Assembly: GCA_036426205.1 (NCBI GenBank)
Contig: CM071570.1
Location: forward strand, 4,415,872 to 4,479,871
DNA from: Ascaphus truei
Taxonomy: Eukaryota > Chordata > Amphibia > Anura > Ascaphidae
DNA: 64,000 nt
Reading direction: 5' to 3'
In this document: positions 35,173 through 45,540 of the stretch, one piece after another
How the letters are laid out: every line of letters begins with the position of its first letter
Numbering within the stretch: position 1 is the first letter of the stretch
Translations under genes and position numbers: made by a program
Notes under the pieces: generated by a model
What the model saw: only the letters and a program-made list of their open reading frames with translations
What the model was told of the DNA's origin: nothing
The model's database searches: none

Positions 35173-35843
35173 ACATGATGAACCAATATACAAATAAATG
35201 TAGAAGGATTATCAAAAACATGCTCTAATACAAATACCACTTATAGACACAATACAGACACAGTACAATAAAATCATATTTCCTTAAAAAATCCAATCTC
35301 ATCTTCCAATTAAAATCCTCAAATGCCAATCAAAAGCCTCAAATGCCACTCAAAAAATTGCATTTACATGGTATACATGATGCATACAATCTATGCACCA
35401 TGTACCCTCTGTCAATGAATGTTAACAATAACATATTCCAAACAAAATACCAATAACATGCAAACAAGTATACTATTTAAACCAATCAAGTAAGCATAAA
35501 TCAATTAGCATTCATTAATTAAATCACTAAACAATTTACATTCCATCCATAACAATTAAACAATTAACTCTTTCAATAGTTAAACAGAACAAGTTACCAT
35601 CACACAACATAAAAGTACCCAAAATAATACAATATACAAAAGCAAGGCTCACCCTGACCAAAAGTACACCATACAAGACCAAAAATTACATCTATCTAAT
35701 TTTAAAATACATTACACACATTTATGCATAGCAGCATAACCAAATACATTTTAAACACAGCAAAACAAGCGTTTAAATCAACATAATTTCTTACCCTGTA
35801 TGTATATATCGATCTAGACATACATACATACATACTGTACATA

Positions 35844-37411
35844 CAGTGGCAAGAAATGATATAGCAAAAAAATATTAAAAACACATGTACAAAACAAAAA
35901 AATACAAGAACAAGTTAAATAAAATACATTTCTTTTGTTCACTTACCATTACTTGACCCACTCACCGACTCCCGTTGAGCAGCTTACTCTCGAACCAATC
36001 CACGAACAGGAACCCATAAAATAATAAACCAGAAAATAATAAACATTACAATAAAAATCCAAAACAATCCACGGGTCTTCTAGTTGTAATCCATCTTCAT
36101 CTGTTTTCTTCTTTCTTCTATTTCCGGCTCTCTTCCGGGGTCTTCTTGACTTCTTCGGCCACGCCCTGGCCTTCTTCTGTAGGAGGTCCTTCCTCCTCGG
36201 TGTCTACCTTCAAAATGAAACGACATAGGCTTTTAAAGGCCTATGACGTCACATTTTCATCATGTTTCCAACGGCCCTGATTGGGCCGTGAAAACCATGT
36301 GTTTTGGCCGAGAAAAAAAAAATAATGACGTCATTTAAAGGCAATGAAAGCACAGCCAATCAGAATGGCTTTGCTTCAATTGCCTTTAAGATGACGTCAT
36401 GAAAAGAAACATGGCCGGCCTCACATGGTACGGCAGCCAATCAGAGCATGGGAACTCCATCCTAACTCTGATTGGCTCTAGTACCATGTGACAGGATTTT
36501 AATGACGTAACATCCGTTCTCCCCCAAGCCTCTGTCACATGGTCTACTAGAGCCAATCAGAGTTGGGATGGAGTTCACACGCTCTGATTGGCTACCGTAC
36601 CATGTGAGGCCGGCCATGTTTCTTTTCATGACGTCATCTTAAAGGCAATTGAAGCAAAGCCATTCTGATTGGCTGTGCTTTCATTGCCTTTAAATGACAT
36701 CATTATTTATTTTTTGTTATCGGCCAAAACACATGGTATTCACGGCCCAATCAGTGCCGTGGGAATCATGACGAAAATGTGACGTCATAGGCCTTTAAAA
36801 GCCTATGTTGTCTCATTTTGAAGGCAGACGCCAAGGAGGAAGGACTTCCCGAAGAAGAAGATGGCCAGGGCGTGGCCGATGAAGACGAGAGCCCGGAAGA
36901 GAGCCGCAGATACTGTGGCGGCTAGCTTTAGTCTAAAGCGTCCGCCACCGCGTGTATTTTTAAACTGCGTGCAGACGCGGGCATTTTTTTTCATTTCGGC
37001 GCCGCAGGCGCTTCCATTGTTTAGCGCCATTAGCGCTGAATGGAGAAACGGCTGGCGCGCGGCCAAGTTCGGCGGCTGAAAAAAAAAGCCCCGAACAATT
37101 GCGGTAAAGCTTTAGAATAAGCTTGGTCGCAACAGTAGAAGAAGGAAGAATACAGATGAAGATGGATTACAACTAGAAGAACCGTGGATTGTTTCGATTT
37201 TTATTTTAATGTTTATTATTTTATTGTTTATAATTTTATCGGTTCCTGTGCGTGGATTGGTTTGAGAGTAAGCTGTACAACGGGAGTCGGTGAGTGGGTC
37301 AAGTAATGGTAAGTGAACAAAAGAAATGTATTTTATTTAACTTGGTAATGTATTTTTTTGTTTTGTACATGTGTTTTTTTTTATTTTTTGGTAGATCATT
37401 TCTTGCCACTG
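35844..37411. mobile_element. Palindromic TIR element with dense CRE and CCAAT boxes
   Basis: TA-flanked termini CAGTGGCAAGAAATGAT and ATCATTTCTTGCCACTG bound a palindrome centred near 36.5 kb. Between 36240 and 36790 there are five perfect TGACGTCA sites (CREB/ATF-type) and several AGCCAATCAG boxes (NF-Y-type) on both arms. Relatives with the same order are at 61997-62902 and 62999-63842. No transposase frame. TA flanks and CAGTG ends suggest a mariner-like or hAT-like MITE; the superfamily is uncertain. Confidence 0.7.
36913..37135 (-). mobile_element. ~223-bp TIR MITE (CTGTTGCGACC family), copy 2
   Basis: TA|CTGTGGCGGCTAGC ... GCTTGGTCGCAACAG|TA. It is inserted in one arm of the palindrome, which gives a clean pre-insertion comparison with the left arm near 36110-36130. 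Confidence 0.7.
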
Positions 37412-38731
37412 TATCTATGAATGTATGTATGTATGTCTAGATCGATATATACATACAGGGTAAGAAATGATGTTGTTTAAAAAGCTTGTTTATCTGTGTT
37501 TAAAATGTATTTGGTTATGCTGCTATTCATAAGTGTGTGTAATGTATTTTAAAATTAGATAGATGTAATTTTTGGTCTTGTATGGTGTACTTTTGGTCAG
37601 GGTGAGCCTTGCTTTTGTATATTGTATTCTTTTTGGTACTTTTATGTTGTCTGATAGTAACTTGTTCTGTTTAACGATTGAAAGAGGTAATTGTTTAATT
37701 GTTATGGATGTAATTTAAATTGTTTAGTGATTTAATTAATGTATGCTAATTGATTTATGCTTACTTGATTGGTTTAAATAGTATACTTGTTTGGATGTTA
37801 TTGGTATTTTGTTTGGAATATGTTATTGTTAACATTCCTTTTGCAGAGAGTACATGGTGCATAGATTGTATGCATCATGTATACAATGTAAATGCAATGT
37901 TTTGAGTGGCATTTCTGGCTTTTGATTGGCATTTGAGGATTTTGTTTGGAAGATGAGATTGGATTTGTTAAGGAAATATGATTTGATTGTACTGTGTCTG
38001 TATGGATAAGTGGCATTTGTATTAGAGCATGTTTTTGATAACCCTTCTACATTTATTTGTTTATTGGTTCATCATGTGTGTATAGAAGGGAAAAGGGGAG
38101 AAATCCTCAGGCGCGTTCTTCTGCTTGTGGCTCCAGGATATATGTGGATGTAAAAAATAAAAGAGAGAGGGGGACCACAATGAGGGAAAATTCAACATAC
38201 ATATATACCTTGATTTTCCATTTAGGGGGAATAAAATAGGGGAGGAGACACACTCACACTAGGTATCTGGTCTTGATCAGATGACTACTCCTCTGGGTGG
38301 AGGGTGGGTTGGGGGTGAGGGGAAACCCCCTGATGACGCCTCAGAGAATAAGAAAAAGGGGAAAAAAATAGTGTAATAAAGTTTAATACCATACAAAAAA
38401 TAGAGATTAAAAACTCACAAGCGGCCAAAAGTTTTTGGCATAGGGAGGAGATAGATCCAGACTCCACAGAGCGTCCCTCTCAAGGATGGGTTGTCATGTG
38501 TAGACTGTTTCCAGTTGGAAGTGTCTTCTAGATAGTGTGTACAGTTCAGCAAACGGCAGGATGGGTTTCCAAACGCCTGTGCACGGGCTGGGTCCTCCTC
38601 CGTCTGCTTTCTTCCCTGCACACTCCTTACACAGCCCCCGGTCCTTCGCGCATGCGCATGCGCTCCCGGCGAGATGCTGGCCAAAGCTGGAAATCCAACC
38701 TCCTCACTACGGTGGCCTGTGATGACCAAAA

Positions 38732-38771
38732 ACCGTCAGACGCGTTTCGCATTAGCTTCCTCAGTGACGTA
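38732..38771 (-). ncRNA. Hammerhead-ribozyme-like motif, conserved core intact
   Basis: Read on the minus strand from 38771: stem I CGTCA, core CTGAGGA (fits CUGANGA), a short stem II (GC/GC around TAAT, preceded by one unpaired A), GAAA, a minimal stem III (AC and GT around GC), cleavage base C, then TGACG closing stem I. Stem II is very short, so catalysis would depend on tertiary contacts or a dimer, as discussed for PLE hammerheads. No core base is lost. Confidence 0.6.
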
Positions 38772-39399
38772 GGCATATCCGGGGTAGCAGCAGTCCTTTA
38801 TACCTTCAACGATTGACACTTAGCTGTGGATTCGCTAGTTGTTAACAGGCAGCCTTATTACTGTCAAAATGCTCTACAGGCCATTTCTAATCACAACTGT
38901 GAAGCATATAAGCATCTTGTGCATAATTTAAATTGTACAATAACATATTAAAAATTCGTTTCATCTTAATGCCTTCCTTTAAACAAATGGCAAACTTAAA
39001 AACTGCAGACCTTCTGCTGGGGATTACTTATCCCTAAAGATGGAGATGATCACTTTGAGATAGACTCAAAATTGTGAAGAATAATTTGGGTTGTCAATTC
39101 TAGGGATGATTTATAATTGATTTAATTCAATAAGTATTAGTGCCTAGAAAGTGGACTTAAAAATTGCTGAATTGTAGCACATACGATATGGATAAAAATG
39201 GAAAGTGATAATTCCTTAGCTTATGCATTTAAAATTTGATTGATTAATAGGATTGAAAGTGTGTCACTAGTAGTATTAATATTCTTGCAGGCATTTACAG
39301 TAACTCTCACTGCGGTCCCAAGTTTTTGAGAATGTCACAAGTTTGCACAATTGTAGGGAGATTTTCACATAAACCTAGATAAAAGATATTATAAAGATT

Positions 39400-39630
39400 A
39401 CAGTGTAAGGCATGTAAGAACAATGCCTCCACTTGCAGCAAAACCACTTCCTTTAACTGCACTGTATCCTCTGTAGACTTTGCAATAAAATCACACATTA
39501 CTTGTGACAGTAAGGGTGTGGTATATGTACTACAATGTGGGTGCAATCTACAGTATGTAGGCAGAACAATACGCAAATTAAAAACAAGAGTGGGAGAGCA
39601 TATAAGAAACATAACTAATTGGTAGGAGCG
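39400..39630 (+). pseudogene. PLE GIY-YIG endonuclease fragment
   Basis: The frame reads LQCKACKNNASTCSK, then HITCDSKGVVYVLQCGCNLQ, YVGRTIRKLKTRVGEHIRNI and a stop. The KGVVYVLQC...YVGRT pair corresponds to the GIY and YIG strands of the nuclease found at the C-terminus of PLE proteins, with the usual upstream Cys pair. Upstream RT sequence is degenerate and frameshifted before about 39400. It nicks DNA for target-primed insertion in intact relatives; this copy is a relic. Confidence 0.75.
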
Positions 39631-40017
39631 CAGGAATCGTTCTTTTTGTTTTTCTATATGTAAGGCCTATCTTTTTACCTGCAGCAAACTTCTATAGGGA
39701 GGAGCGCGGTATTATGAAACCTAATTGGTAGGAGCGCAGGAATCGTTCTTTTTGTTTTTATATATGTATGTTGAATATTCCCTCATTGTGGTCCCCCTCT
39801 CTCTTTTATTTTTTACGTCCACATATATCCTGGAGCCACAAGTAGAAGAACGTGCCTGAGGATTTCTCCCCTTTTCCCTTCTATACAAGTGGGTTGGCGA
39901 ATCACCTCTGAGAGACTCGGGCAGCAGAACTGCATTGTGTGAAGGACTACAGTCGTGTATTGAACAGTAGGAGCGCAACTTCACTATCTTCTTCATCATG
40001 TGTGTATATATATATAT

Positions 40018-40452
40018 TGTGATGTCCACACCACATTGCAGTCTCTTTCATCCAGATCAAAGGCAGGGAAACGTAGTATTGATGCACAGGAGGGTTTATT
40101 TGCCAGGTACAAAGCAGGAACAGGGTTAACTTGTAAGAAAATAGAAACAAAAACTTAACTCTTTTCAGAGTTCTGACTAACACAGCTTAGTCCCTAACTA
40201 ACAGTGGGGGAAACCTAAGGTCTTTCCCCACTTTAGACACTGTACCTGCAGCTTCCCATTGCAGTATCTCACAGGGCTGTCTGTGTGTGTGCCTTCAGAC
40301 CAGCACAGCATCAGCACAGGAAGCTGTCTGTGCTGACTTTTAACCTTGAAGCTCATTAATTAGGGCTCAGGTGAGAGTGAAGGGAACACACCCTGGAAGG
40401 TGCTGGGTCCTATGTATCTCCCCTCAAAAACCTTTTGCTTCAATATATCACA
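40018..40452 (-). repeat. 3' LTR of the Gmr1-like element
   Basis: 435 bp, same length as its partner at 44802-45236, with TGTGAT and ATCACA ends. Confidence 0.92.
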
Positions 40453-40740
40453 TATCCCCCCCCCCCCCATTGCTCAATCGTTATCGGGTGAGCACTTGAA
40501 AATAGGGAGGTGTATACTCGGGACAATGCATCCGCATTTCCATGTTTGGAGCCTGGCCTGTGTTCAACTGTGAACTGTAACCCCTGGAGACTCAAAAACC
40601 AGCGAGTTACCCGAGCATTCTTTTCCTTATTTTGTTGCATGTACTTTAAGGGTGCATGGTCGGTTATTAGGGTAAATTTTCTCCCTAATAAATAATATTT
40701 TAGAGTCTCTAACGCCCATTTGATGGCCAAGCCCTCTTTC
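40440..40740 (-). CDS. RNase H C-terminal part of the Gmr1-like element
   Basis: It continues RNase H after a frameshift: LAIKWALETLKYYLLGRKF, TLITDHAPLKYM (Asp), then VEHRPGSKHGNADALSRV (Asp). The frame ends inside the polypurine tract and LTR. It removes the RNA strand during cDNA synthesis in intact relatives. Confidence 0.85.
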
Positions 40741-42489
40741 TCAACTATGGCATATCTCTTCTCGTGGACAGTTAGCTTTCGGCTGATATATATGATGGGG
40801 TGTTCCGACTCTTTGTGACAGGACCGCTCCTATCCCTACATCGTAAGCGTCACACTGAACCTGAAATTCCCTGGTGAAGTCTGGGGTGATCAGGACGGGA
40901 TGAGCACATAAGGCGTCTTTTAAGCTTTGGAAAGCTTTCTCCGCCTGGTCAGACCACTTCACCATGACTGAACTCTTCCCTTTCGTTAGGTCGGAGAGAG
41001 GGGTTGAGAGGGTGGCAAAGTCTGGTATAAAGCGACGGTAGTAACCAGCCAGGCCGAGGAAGGCTTTAACCTGTTTCTTAGTTACTGGTCTCGGCCACTC
41101 CCTAATTGTCTTCAGCTTTGCCACCTGCGGTTTCACAAGCCCTCTACCAACCGTATACCCTAAGTACTTGGTCTCTTCTAAACCGATTGCACACTTAGCA
41201 GGGTTTGCCGTCAGGCCCGCTTGCTCCAGGGAGTCTAAAACTGCCTGTACTTTTTTTAGGTGAGATTCCCAGTCATTACTGTGAATGATCACATCATCCA
41301 GGTAGCTCGCGGCATAGTCTGTATGGGACTTCAAAACCCGATCCATCAATCTCTGAAAGGTTGCTGGAGCCCCATGTAGACCGAAGGGTAGGACCTTATA
41401 TTGGTATAGCCCACCTGGTGTGGAAATTGCCGTTTTTTCTTTAGCAGCCTGTGTTAGAGGTACCTGCCAATACCCCTTAGTCAGATCAAGGGTAGTTAAG
41501 TATCGGGCATCACCTACCCTGTCTATCAGTTCGTCTACCCGTGGCATAGGGCATGTATCAAATTTGGAGACTGCATTTAGTTTCCTAAAATCATTACAGA
41601 ACCTGATCGAGCCATCCGGTTTTGGAACCAACACGATAGGGCTCGACCAGTTACTGAATGACTCCTCGATTACGTCGAGGTACAACATTTTCTGTACCTC
41701 CTCTTTAACGGCCTGTCGCCTAGCCTCAGGTAGTCTATAGGGTTTAAGATGTATCACCTTCCCAGGTTCTGTATGGATGTTATGCTCAATAACCGAGGTT
41801 CTACCGGGTACCGGGGAGAAAACTCGGGCATTGCGCACAAGAAACTCCTTTACCTCTTGTTTCTGAGGGCTAGACAAGGTGTCAGCAACTTTCACTTCAG
41901 GAACAGAAGGTTTCCTAGATGGTACAGTCCGAACTACAGTAACCAACGCTTCCCTCTCTTTCCAGGGCTTTAGGAGATTCACATGATACAACTGTTCTGG
42001 CTTCCTCCTCCCGGGCTGACTAACTCTATAATTGACCTCTCCTACTCTTTCTAGGACTTCGTAGGGTCCTCGCCAGGTGGCCAAAAATTTACATTCTACT
42101 GTAGGTACCAGCACTAACACCTTATCTCCCGGCCCAAACACCCTAAGTCTGGCATTCCGGTTATAAGAGTTCTGCTGTGAACTCTGGGCTTGCTGCATGT
42201 GTTGTCGCACAATCGGCAACACTGCTGCAATGCGATCCTGCATCTGGGAAATATGCTCGATTATGCTACGGTGGGGTGTTGACTCTGTTTCCCAGGTCTC
42301 TTTGAGCATATCCAGTATACCTCGTGGGTGTCTCCCATACAACAACTCAAAAGGGGAGTAACCTGTAGATGCCTGAGGGACTTCTCTTGTGGCAAACAAT
42401 AAATACGGCAAGAGAAAATCCCAGTTTTTACCATCTCGGTCTATTGCCTTCCGCAACATATGTTTAAGAGTCTTGTTAAACCGCTCCAC
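40741..42489 (-). CDS. Integrase C-terminus, RT and RNase H start of the Gmr1-like element
   Basis: This 582-residue frame is one continuous reading frame across integrase and RT, which proves the order. Residues 1-60 hold the last integrase catalytic residue (MERFNKTL) and the FELLYGRHP block. 139-176 is a GPY/F-type module (WRGPYEVLERVGEVNYRV, YHVNLLKPW). RT runs from about 235 to 500: SPIVLVPKPDGSIRFCNDFR, LTTLDLTKGYWQVPLTQ (Asp335), LPFGLHGAPATFQRLMDRVL and an intact YLDD at 396-399. The connection domain includes KAFLGLAGYYRRFIPDF. RNase H begins with QCDAYDVGIGAVLSQ before a frameshift at about 40800. No chromodomain is seen. Confidence 0.92.
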   Translation of the reverse strand: MERFNKTLKHMLRKAIDRDGKNWDFLLPYLLFATREVPQASTGYSPFELLYGRHPRGILDMLKETWETESTPHRSIIEHISQMQDRIAAVLPIVRQHMQQAQSSQQNSYNRNARLRVFGPGDKVLVLVPTVECKFLATWRGPYEVLERVGEVNYRVSQPGRRKPEQLYHVNLLKPWKEREALVTVVRTVPSRKPSVPEVKVADTLSSPQKQEVKEFLVRNARVFSPVPGRTSVIEHNIHTEPGKVIHLKPYRLPEARRQAVKEEVQKMLYLDVIEESFSNWSSPIVLVPKPDGSIRFCNDFRKLNAVSKFDTCPMPRVDELIDRVGDARYLTTLDLTKGYWQVPLTQAAKEKTAISTPGGLYQYKVLPFGLHGAPATFQRLMDRVLKSHTDYAASYLDDVIIHSNDWESHLKKVQAVLDSLEQAGLTANPAKCAIGLEETKYLGYTVGRGLVKPQVAKLKTIREWPRPVTKKQVKAFLGLAGYYRRFIPDFATLSTPLSDLTKGKSSVMVKWSDQAEKAFQSLKDALCAHPVLITPDFTREFQVQCDAYDVGIGAVLSQRVGTPHHIYQPKANCPREEICHS

Positions 42490-43375
42490 GTCGGTGATAG
42501 ACCGAGGTGTGTAAATGTTTGATATTCAACAACCTGCATAGCTCTTTCGTAACCCGGGACATAAAAGGGGTTCCTTGGTCTGTTAATATTTCCTTGGGGA
42601 TCCCGACCCGAGTAAACAACAACATTAATTCTTTGGCTATGCCTTTAGCGGATGTATTCCGGAGGGGAACCGCTTCCGGATATCTTGTGGCATAGTCTAC
42701 AATGACTAGAATGTGTTGATGGCCCCGTGCTGACTTTGGTAATGGGCTTACCAGATCCATTCCGATACGTTCAAAAGGAACTTCAATAATAGGCAAGGGT
42801 ACTAACGGACTACGGAACGATTTTACTGGTGAGGTCATTTGACACTCTGGACGTGTCTCACAATAACGTTCTACGTCTTTGTGTAGACCCGGCCAGTAAA
42901 ATCGTGCCTTTATTCTATCAGTGGTTTTCTTTACCCCTAGGTGTCCTCCCAGGACATGGCTATGGGCCAGGTCCATTACCTGACTTCTAAAGGGCTTTGG
43001 CACCAGTAACTGCTCTAACCTGTCAGGGTCATCTCTTTCTACCCTATACACCAGGTCATTGTTGTAGATAAAGTAGGGTGGTGATGGCGTAACCTCAGGA
43101 TTAACTGGTACCCCATTTATGCTCACTACTGTGGCTTTGGCGTTTACTAGAGTTAAATCGTCTAGTTGGGCAGAGGCAAACTTTACGGGAGCAACCTGTA
43201 AATCCTGAAAATCTAGTTCTGGAGTGTCCTCAACCTCAGGTTCTTCACCTGCCATAACCTCTAACACAGAACCAAGGTCTACTGGATCGGGAACCTCAGA
43301 CCTCAAGGGCACATCCTGAACACAATCAGACTTCCTTTCCCACAGTTCCCAAAACCATGGGAAATCCTGACCCAC
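42476..43375 (-). CDS. Integrase N-terminal and core domains of the Gmr1-like element
   Basis: A 299-residue frame. The first ~100 residues are acidic linker. The zinc-binding HHCC-like domain spans about 130-180 (AHSHVLGGHLGV, then YCETRPEC). The catalytic core follows with Asp207 (MDLVSPLP) and Asp266 (LTDQGTPF). The frame ends in YHRRGAV where YHPQTxGxVERF is expected. A small deletion near 42480-42490 removes that stretch and shifts the frame, and the catalytic Glu is in the next frame (MERFNKTL). Integrase joins the cDNA to the host genome. It lies directly upstream of RT here. Confidence 0.85.
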   Translation of the reverse strand: MGQDFPWFWELWERKSDCVQDVPLRSEVPDPVDLGSVLEVMAGEEPEVEDTPELDFQDLQVAPVKFASAQLDDLTLVNAKATVVSINGVPVNPEVTPSPPYFIYNNDLVYRVERDDPDRLEQLLVPKPFRSQVMDLAHSHVLGGHLGVKKTTDRIKARFYWPGLHKDVERYCETRPECQMTSPVKSFRSPLVPLPIIEVPFERIGMDLVSPLPKSARGHQHILVIVDYATRYPEAVPLRNTSAKGIAKELMLLFTRVGIPKEILTDQGTPFMSRVTKELCRLLNIKHLHTSVYHRRGAV

Positions 43376-43530
43376 TAGTACCTTATACTGTACATCAGAT
43401 TCGGCACTACTCCGACCTGATGATGTACTGGGACGATGGGGTTTTCTATGTACACTCGTGCAGCCGGGTAAGTGCGATCATCCCCATGGATACAGGTTAC
43501 TTGTAAGGAGACCCCTGGTAGAAACCCAGA

Positions 43531-43989
43531 CTAGACAAGATGTGCAGCGACCAACGTAACTGTACTACCAGTGTCGAGCATTGCACTTACAGGTATCCCA
43601 TCTATTTTGACTTCACACATCCTATTCCTCTCTAAATGACCTTTCTCTATCACAGTCTGTTTAACAGCAGGAACCCTGCCCGAAAAATACCCCACAGAAA
43701 TGTCACATTGCATTCGGTCAAGGTTCATAGGGCAAACTGCTGCCACATGTCCAAGTTCATGACATTTGTAGCACTCAGTGTATTTCCCAAAACTGGGTCG
43801 GGGTTTTTTCTCCAGTCTATTGGAAGGAGTGGGGCTAGAGTCCCTTCTATGGGCCGTGGGATTTCCATCTCCTTTATGGGAGTCTATGAGTTCCTGTGGG
43901 CCACTAGGCCGAGGAACAGTCTTACCAGACCTCCTGATGTGCGGGGACCTGCGACCGGGAAACTCGTCGGGACTTGTATTCTGGGCCAT
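43531..43989 (-). CDS. Gag zinc knuckle and protease of the Gmr1-like element
   Basis: This 152-residue frame contains a perfect CCHC knuckle at residues 73-86 (CYKCHELGHVAAVC), the nucleic-acid-binding part of Gag. The protease start with active site DTG at residues 139-141 (MLDTGSTVTLVAA) follows. The Arg/Pro-rich N-terminus joins the capsid part at 44103-44351. The frame ends at 43531, mid-protease, while the flap region and onward continue in the next frame. The protease cleaves Gag-Pol during particle maturation in the family. An internal stop or frameshift makes this copy non-functional as it stands. Confidence 0.8.
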   Translation of the reverse strand: MAQNTSPDEFPGRRSPHIRRSGKTVPRPSGPQELIDSHKGDGNPTAHRRDSSPTPSNRLEKKPRPSFGKYTECYKCHELGHVAAVCPMNLDRMQCDISVGYFSGRVPAVKQTVIEKGHLERNRMCEVKIDGIPVSAMLDTGSTVTLVAAHLV

Positions 43990-44102
43990 CTACTCAGCAG
44001 CAAAGTGGCGTTCCACTAAAGCGACCAACTGCTCTGCGCTTTGGGGGTCATTCTGGCTGACCCACTTCTGGACGGTACGAGGAAGACCCCGCAGGAACCG
44101 GT

Positions 44103-44700
44103 CTATGACGACCCTTTCGACGACGGCAGCGGCTGTACATTCGTCAGGCTGGAGCCATTTCCGCGCCGAGTGGACGAGGTCGTAGATTTGGGAGCGGGGA
44201 GCCTTTTCTGCATTGTAACGCCAGGAGTGGAACCGCTGGGCCGAACTTCGACAGTGACACCTAGCCGTGCCATAATCTCATCCTTCAGGGTTTCATAGTT
44301 TTCCGCCTGCTCTGGCTCCAAGTCATAATAGGACTTCTGCGAGTCCCCCACCAGGAAAGGAGCAATTATTCCAGCCCACTGCTCAACTGGCCACCCTTCA
44401 CGTGCTGCGGTGCGCTAGAAAATAGACAGGTACGCCTCAACGTCATCGGCCATCGTCATCTTCTGAATAAGGTGCGATTTTACCTGGTGAGCGACCTGTG
44501 GGGCCACGCTAGCCTGGGCGGTAATTTTCTCCCCCAAGACTCGGAGCTCCTGGTGTAGGCGAAGTTGCGCCTCGTGTTGTTCATCTTTTAGCGTCTGATG
44601 TAGGGACAGCGCCATCTGCTAACTTTCCATTTGTAACTTTGTAATCTGTTGTAAGCTCTCATTATGGGATGTTGACATCTCCTGCAAACCCCGCAACAGA
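44103..44700 (-). pseudogene. Gag N-terminal part of the Gmr1-like element
   Basis: Frames 44615-44415 and 44351-44103 read a heptad-rich stretch (MALSLHQTLKDEQHEAQLRL), then YYDLEPEQAENYETLKDEIM, a capsid-like segment common in Gypsy gag. Upstream of 44615 the frame (QEMSTSHNESLQQITKLQ-like) is cut by a stop at about 44620. A second stop at about 44415 separates the halves. This is the structural precursor that packages the RNA. The zinc knuckle follows in the next frame. Confidence 0.7.
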
Positions 44701-44801
44701 ATAGCAGCATTATCTATTTGCTTGTACTGGAGCGAGGACAGAAACGCCTCCATTTTCCACTTTCACTGCCTTGTGGACTGCCCGCATTAAACTCCACCAA
44801 T

Positions 44802-45236
44802 TGTGATGTCCACACCACGTTGCAGTCTCTTTCATCCAGATCAAAGGCAGGGAAACGTAGTATTGATGCACAGGAGGGTTTATTTGCCAGGTACAAAGCA
44901 GGAACAGGGTTAACTTGTAAGAAAATAGAAACAAAAACTTAACTCTTTTCAGAGTTCTGACTAAAACAGCTGAGTCCCTAACTAACAGTGGGGGAAACCT
45001 AAGGTCTTTCCCCACTTTAGACACTGTACTTGCAGCTTCCCTTTGCAGTATCTCACAGGGCTGTCTGTGTGTGTGCCTTCATACCAGCACAGCATCAGCA
45101 CAGGAAGCTGTCTGTGCTGCCTTTTAACCTTGAAGCTCATTAATTAGGGCTCAGGTGAGAGTGAAGGGAACACACCCTGGAAGGTGTTGGGTCCTATGTA
45201 CCTCCCCTCAAACACCTTTTGCTTCAATATATCACA
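44802..45236 (-). repeat. 5' LTR of the Gmr1-like element
   Basis: Partner of 40018-40452. By eye about ten substitutions separate the two copies. Confidence 0.92.
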
Positions 45237-45240
45237 ATAT

Positions 45241-45540
45241 GTATGTGTATATATCTAGTTGCATGATGAAGCCACTATACAAATGAATGGGTGAATGGTG
45301 GGTATCGGGCCAGGGTGGCTTAACCCCTTAATTACCTTTGCAGCTATTATCCGATAAGGTGATTAAGGGGTTAAATGATATCTGAATGTAATTGCAATGT
45401 ATTGGCTATGTATTTTGTGGGCAACGGAGGACAAGGCTTGTGCTGGCGACGGGGTCTTCTTATTGATGAGGTCAGTAGAACTTTATTTATTTTCATATGT
45501 TAGTTAATGTGTTTAATAATGGGCAAATAATCTCTTATAG
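45241..45540. other. Composite interior, no gene
   Basis: Inverted partner of 34195-34340 (GTTGCATGATGAAGCCA, GGGTATCGGGCCAGGGTGGC) and continuing composite sequence. Confidence 0.6.

Larger units (their letters stand above)
35195..38060. repeat. ~2.9-kb palindrome at the composite centre
   Basis: 35195-36510 and 36511-38060 are reverse complements over nearly their whole length. For example, AACATGCTCTAATACAAATA at the left end matches TATTTGTATTAGAGCATGTT at the right end. The main asymmetry is a MITE (36913-37135) inserted in the right arm only. Confidence 0.9.
38085..39991 (+). mobile_element. Truncated PLE with inverted head, 17-bp target duplication
   Basis: TTCATCATGTGTGTATA flanks it at 38068-38084 and 39992-40008. 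Its first ~130 bp (38085-38212) are inverted relative to 39761-39887. The left part carries a hammerhead-like motif on the minus strand, and the right part carries a GIY-YIG endonuclease fragment on the plus strand, so the insertion consists of an inverted head joined to a forward tail. This arrangement is common in PLE copies. 38840-39390 is otherwise AT-rich and degenerate. Confidence 0.75.
40018..45236 (-). mobile_element. Full-length Gmr1-like Ty3/Gypsy retrotransposon
   Basis: Two 435-bp LTRs (40018-40452 and 44802-45236, TGTGAT..ATCACA ends) flank a minus-strand interior. ATAT repeats on both sides (40014-40017, 45237-45240) as a possible 4-bp target duplication. On the minus strand a run of G directly precedes the 3' LTR (about 40456-40470), serving as polypurine tract. 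TGGTGGAGTTTAATG lies about 2 nt after the 5' LTR as candidate primer-binding site. Gene order is gag, protease, integrase, RT, RNase H, that is, integrase before RT as in Gmr1. Coding is broken by a few frameshifts, so it is probably inactive though young: I count about ten LTR mismatches by eye. Confidence 0.92.

Noticed and set aside
34492..35221. Overlapping frames up to 228 codons on both strands
   Set aside because: They cover (TA)n, a MITE and a GC-rich palindrome. Openness follows from composition.
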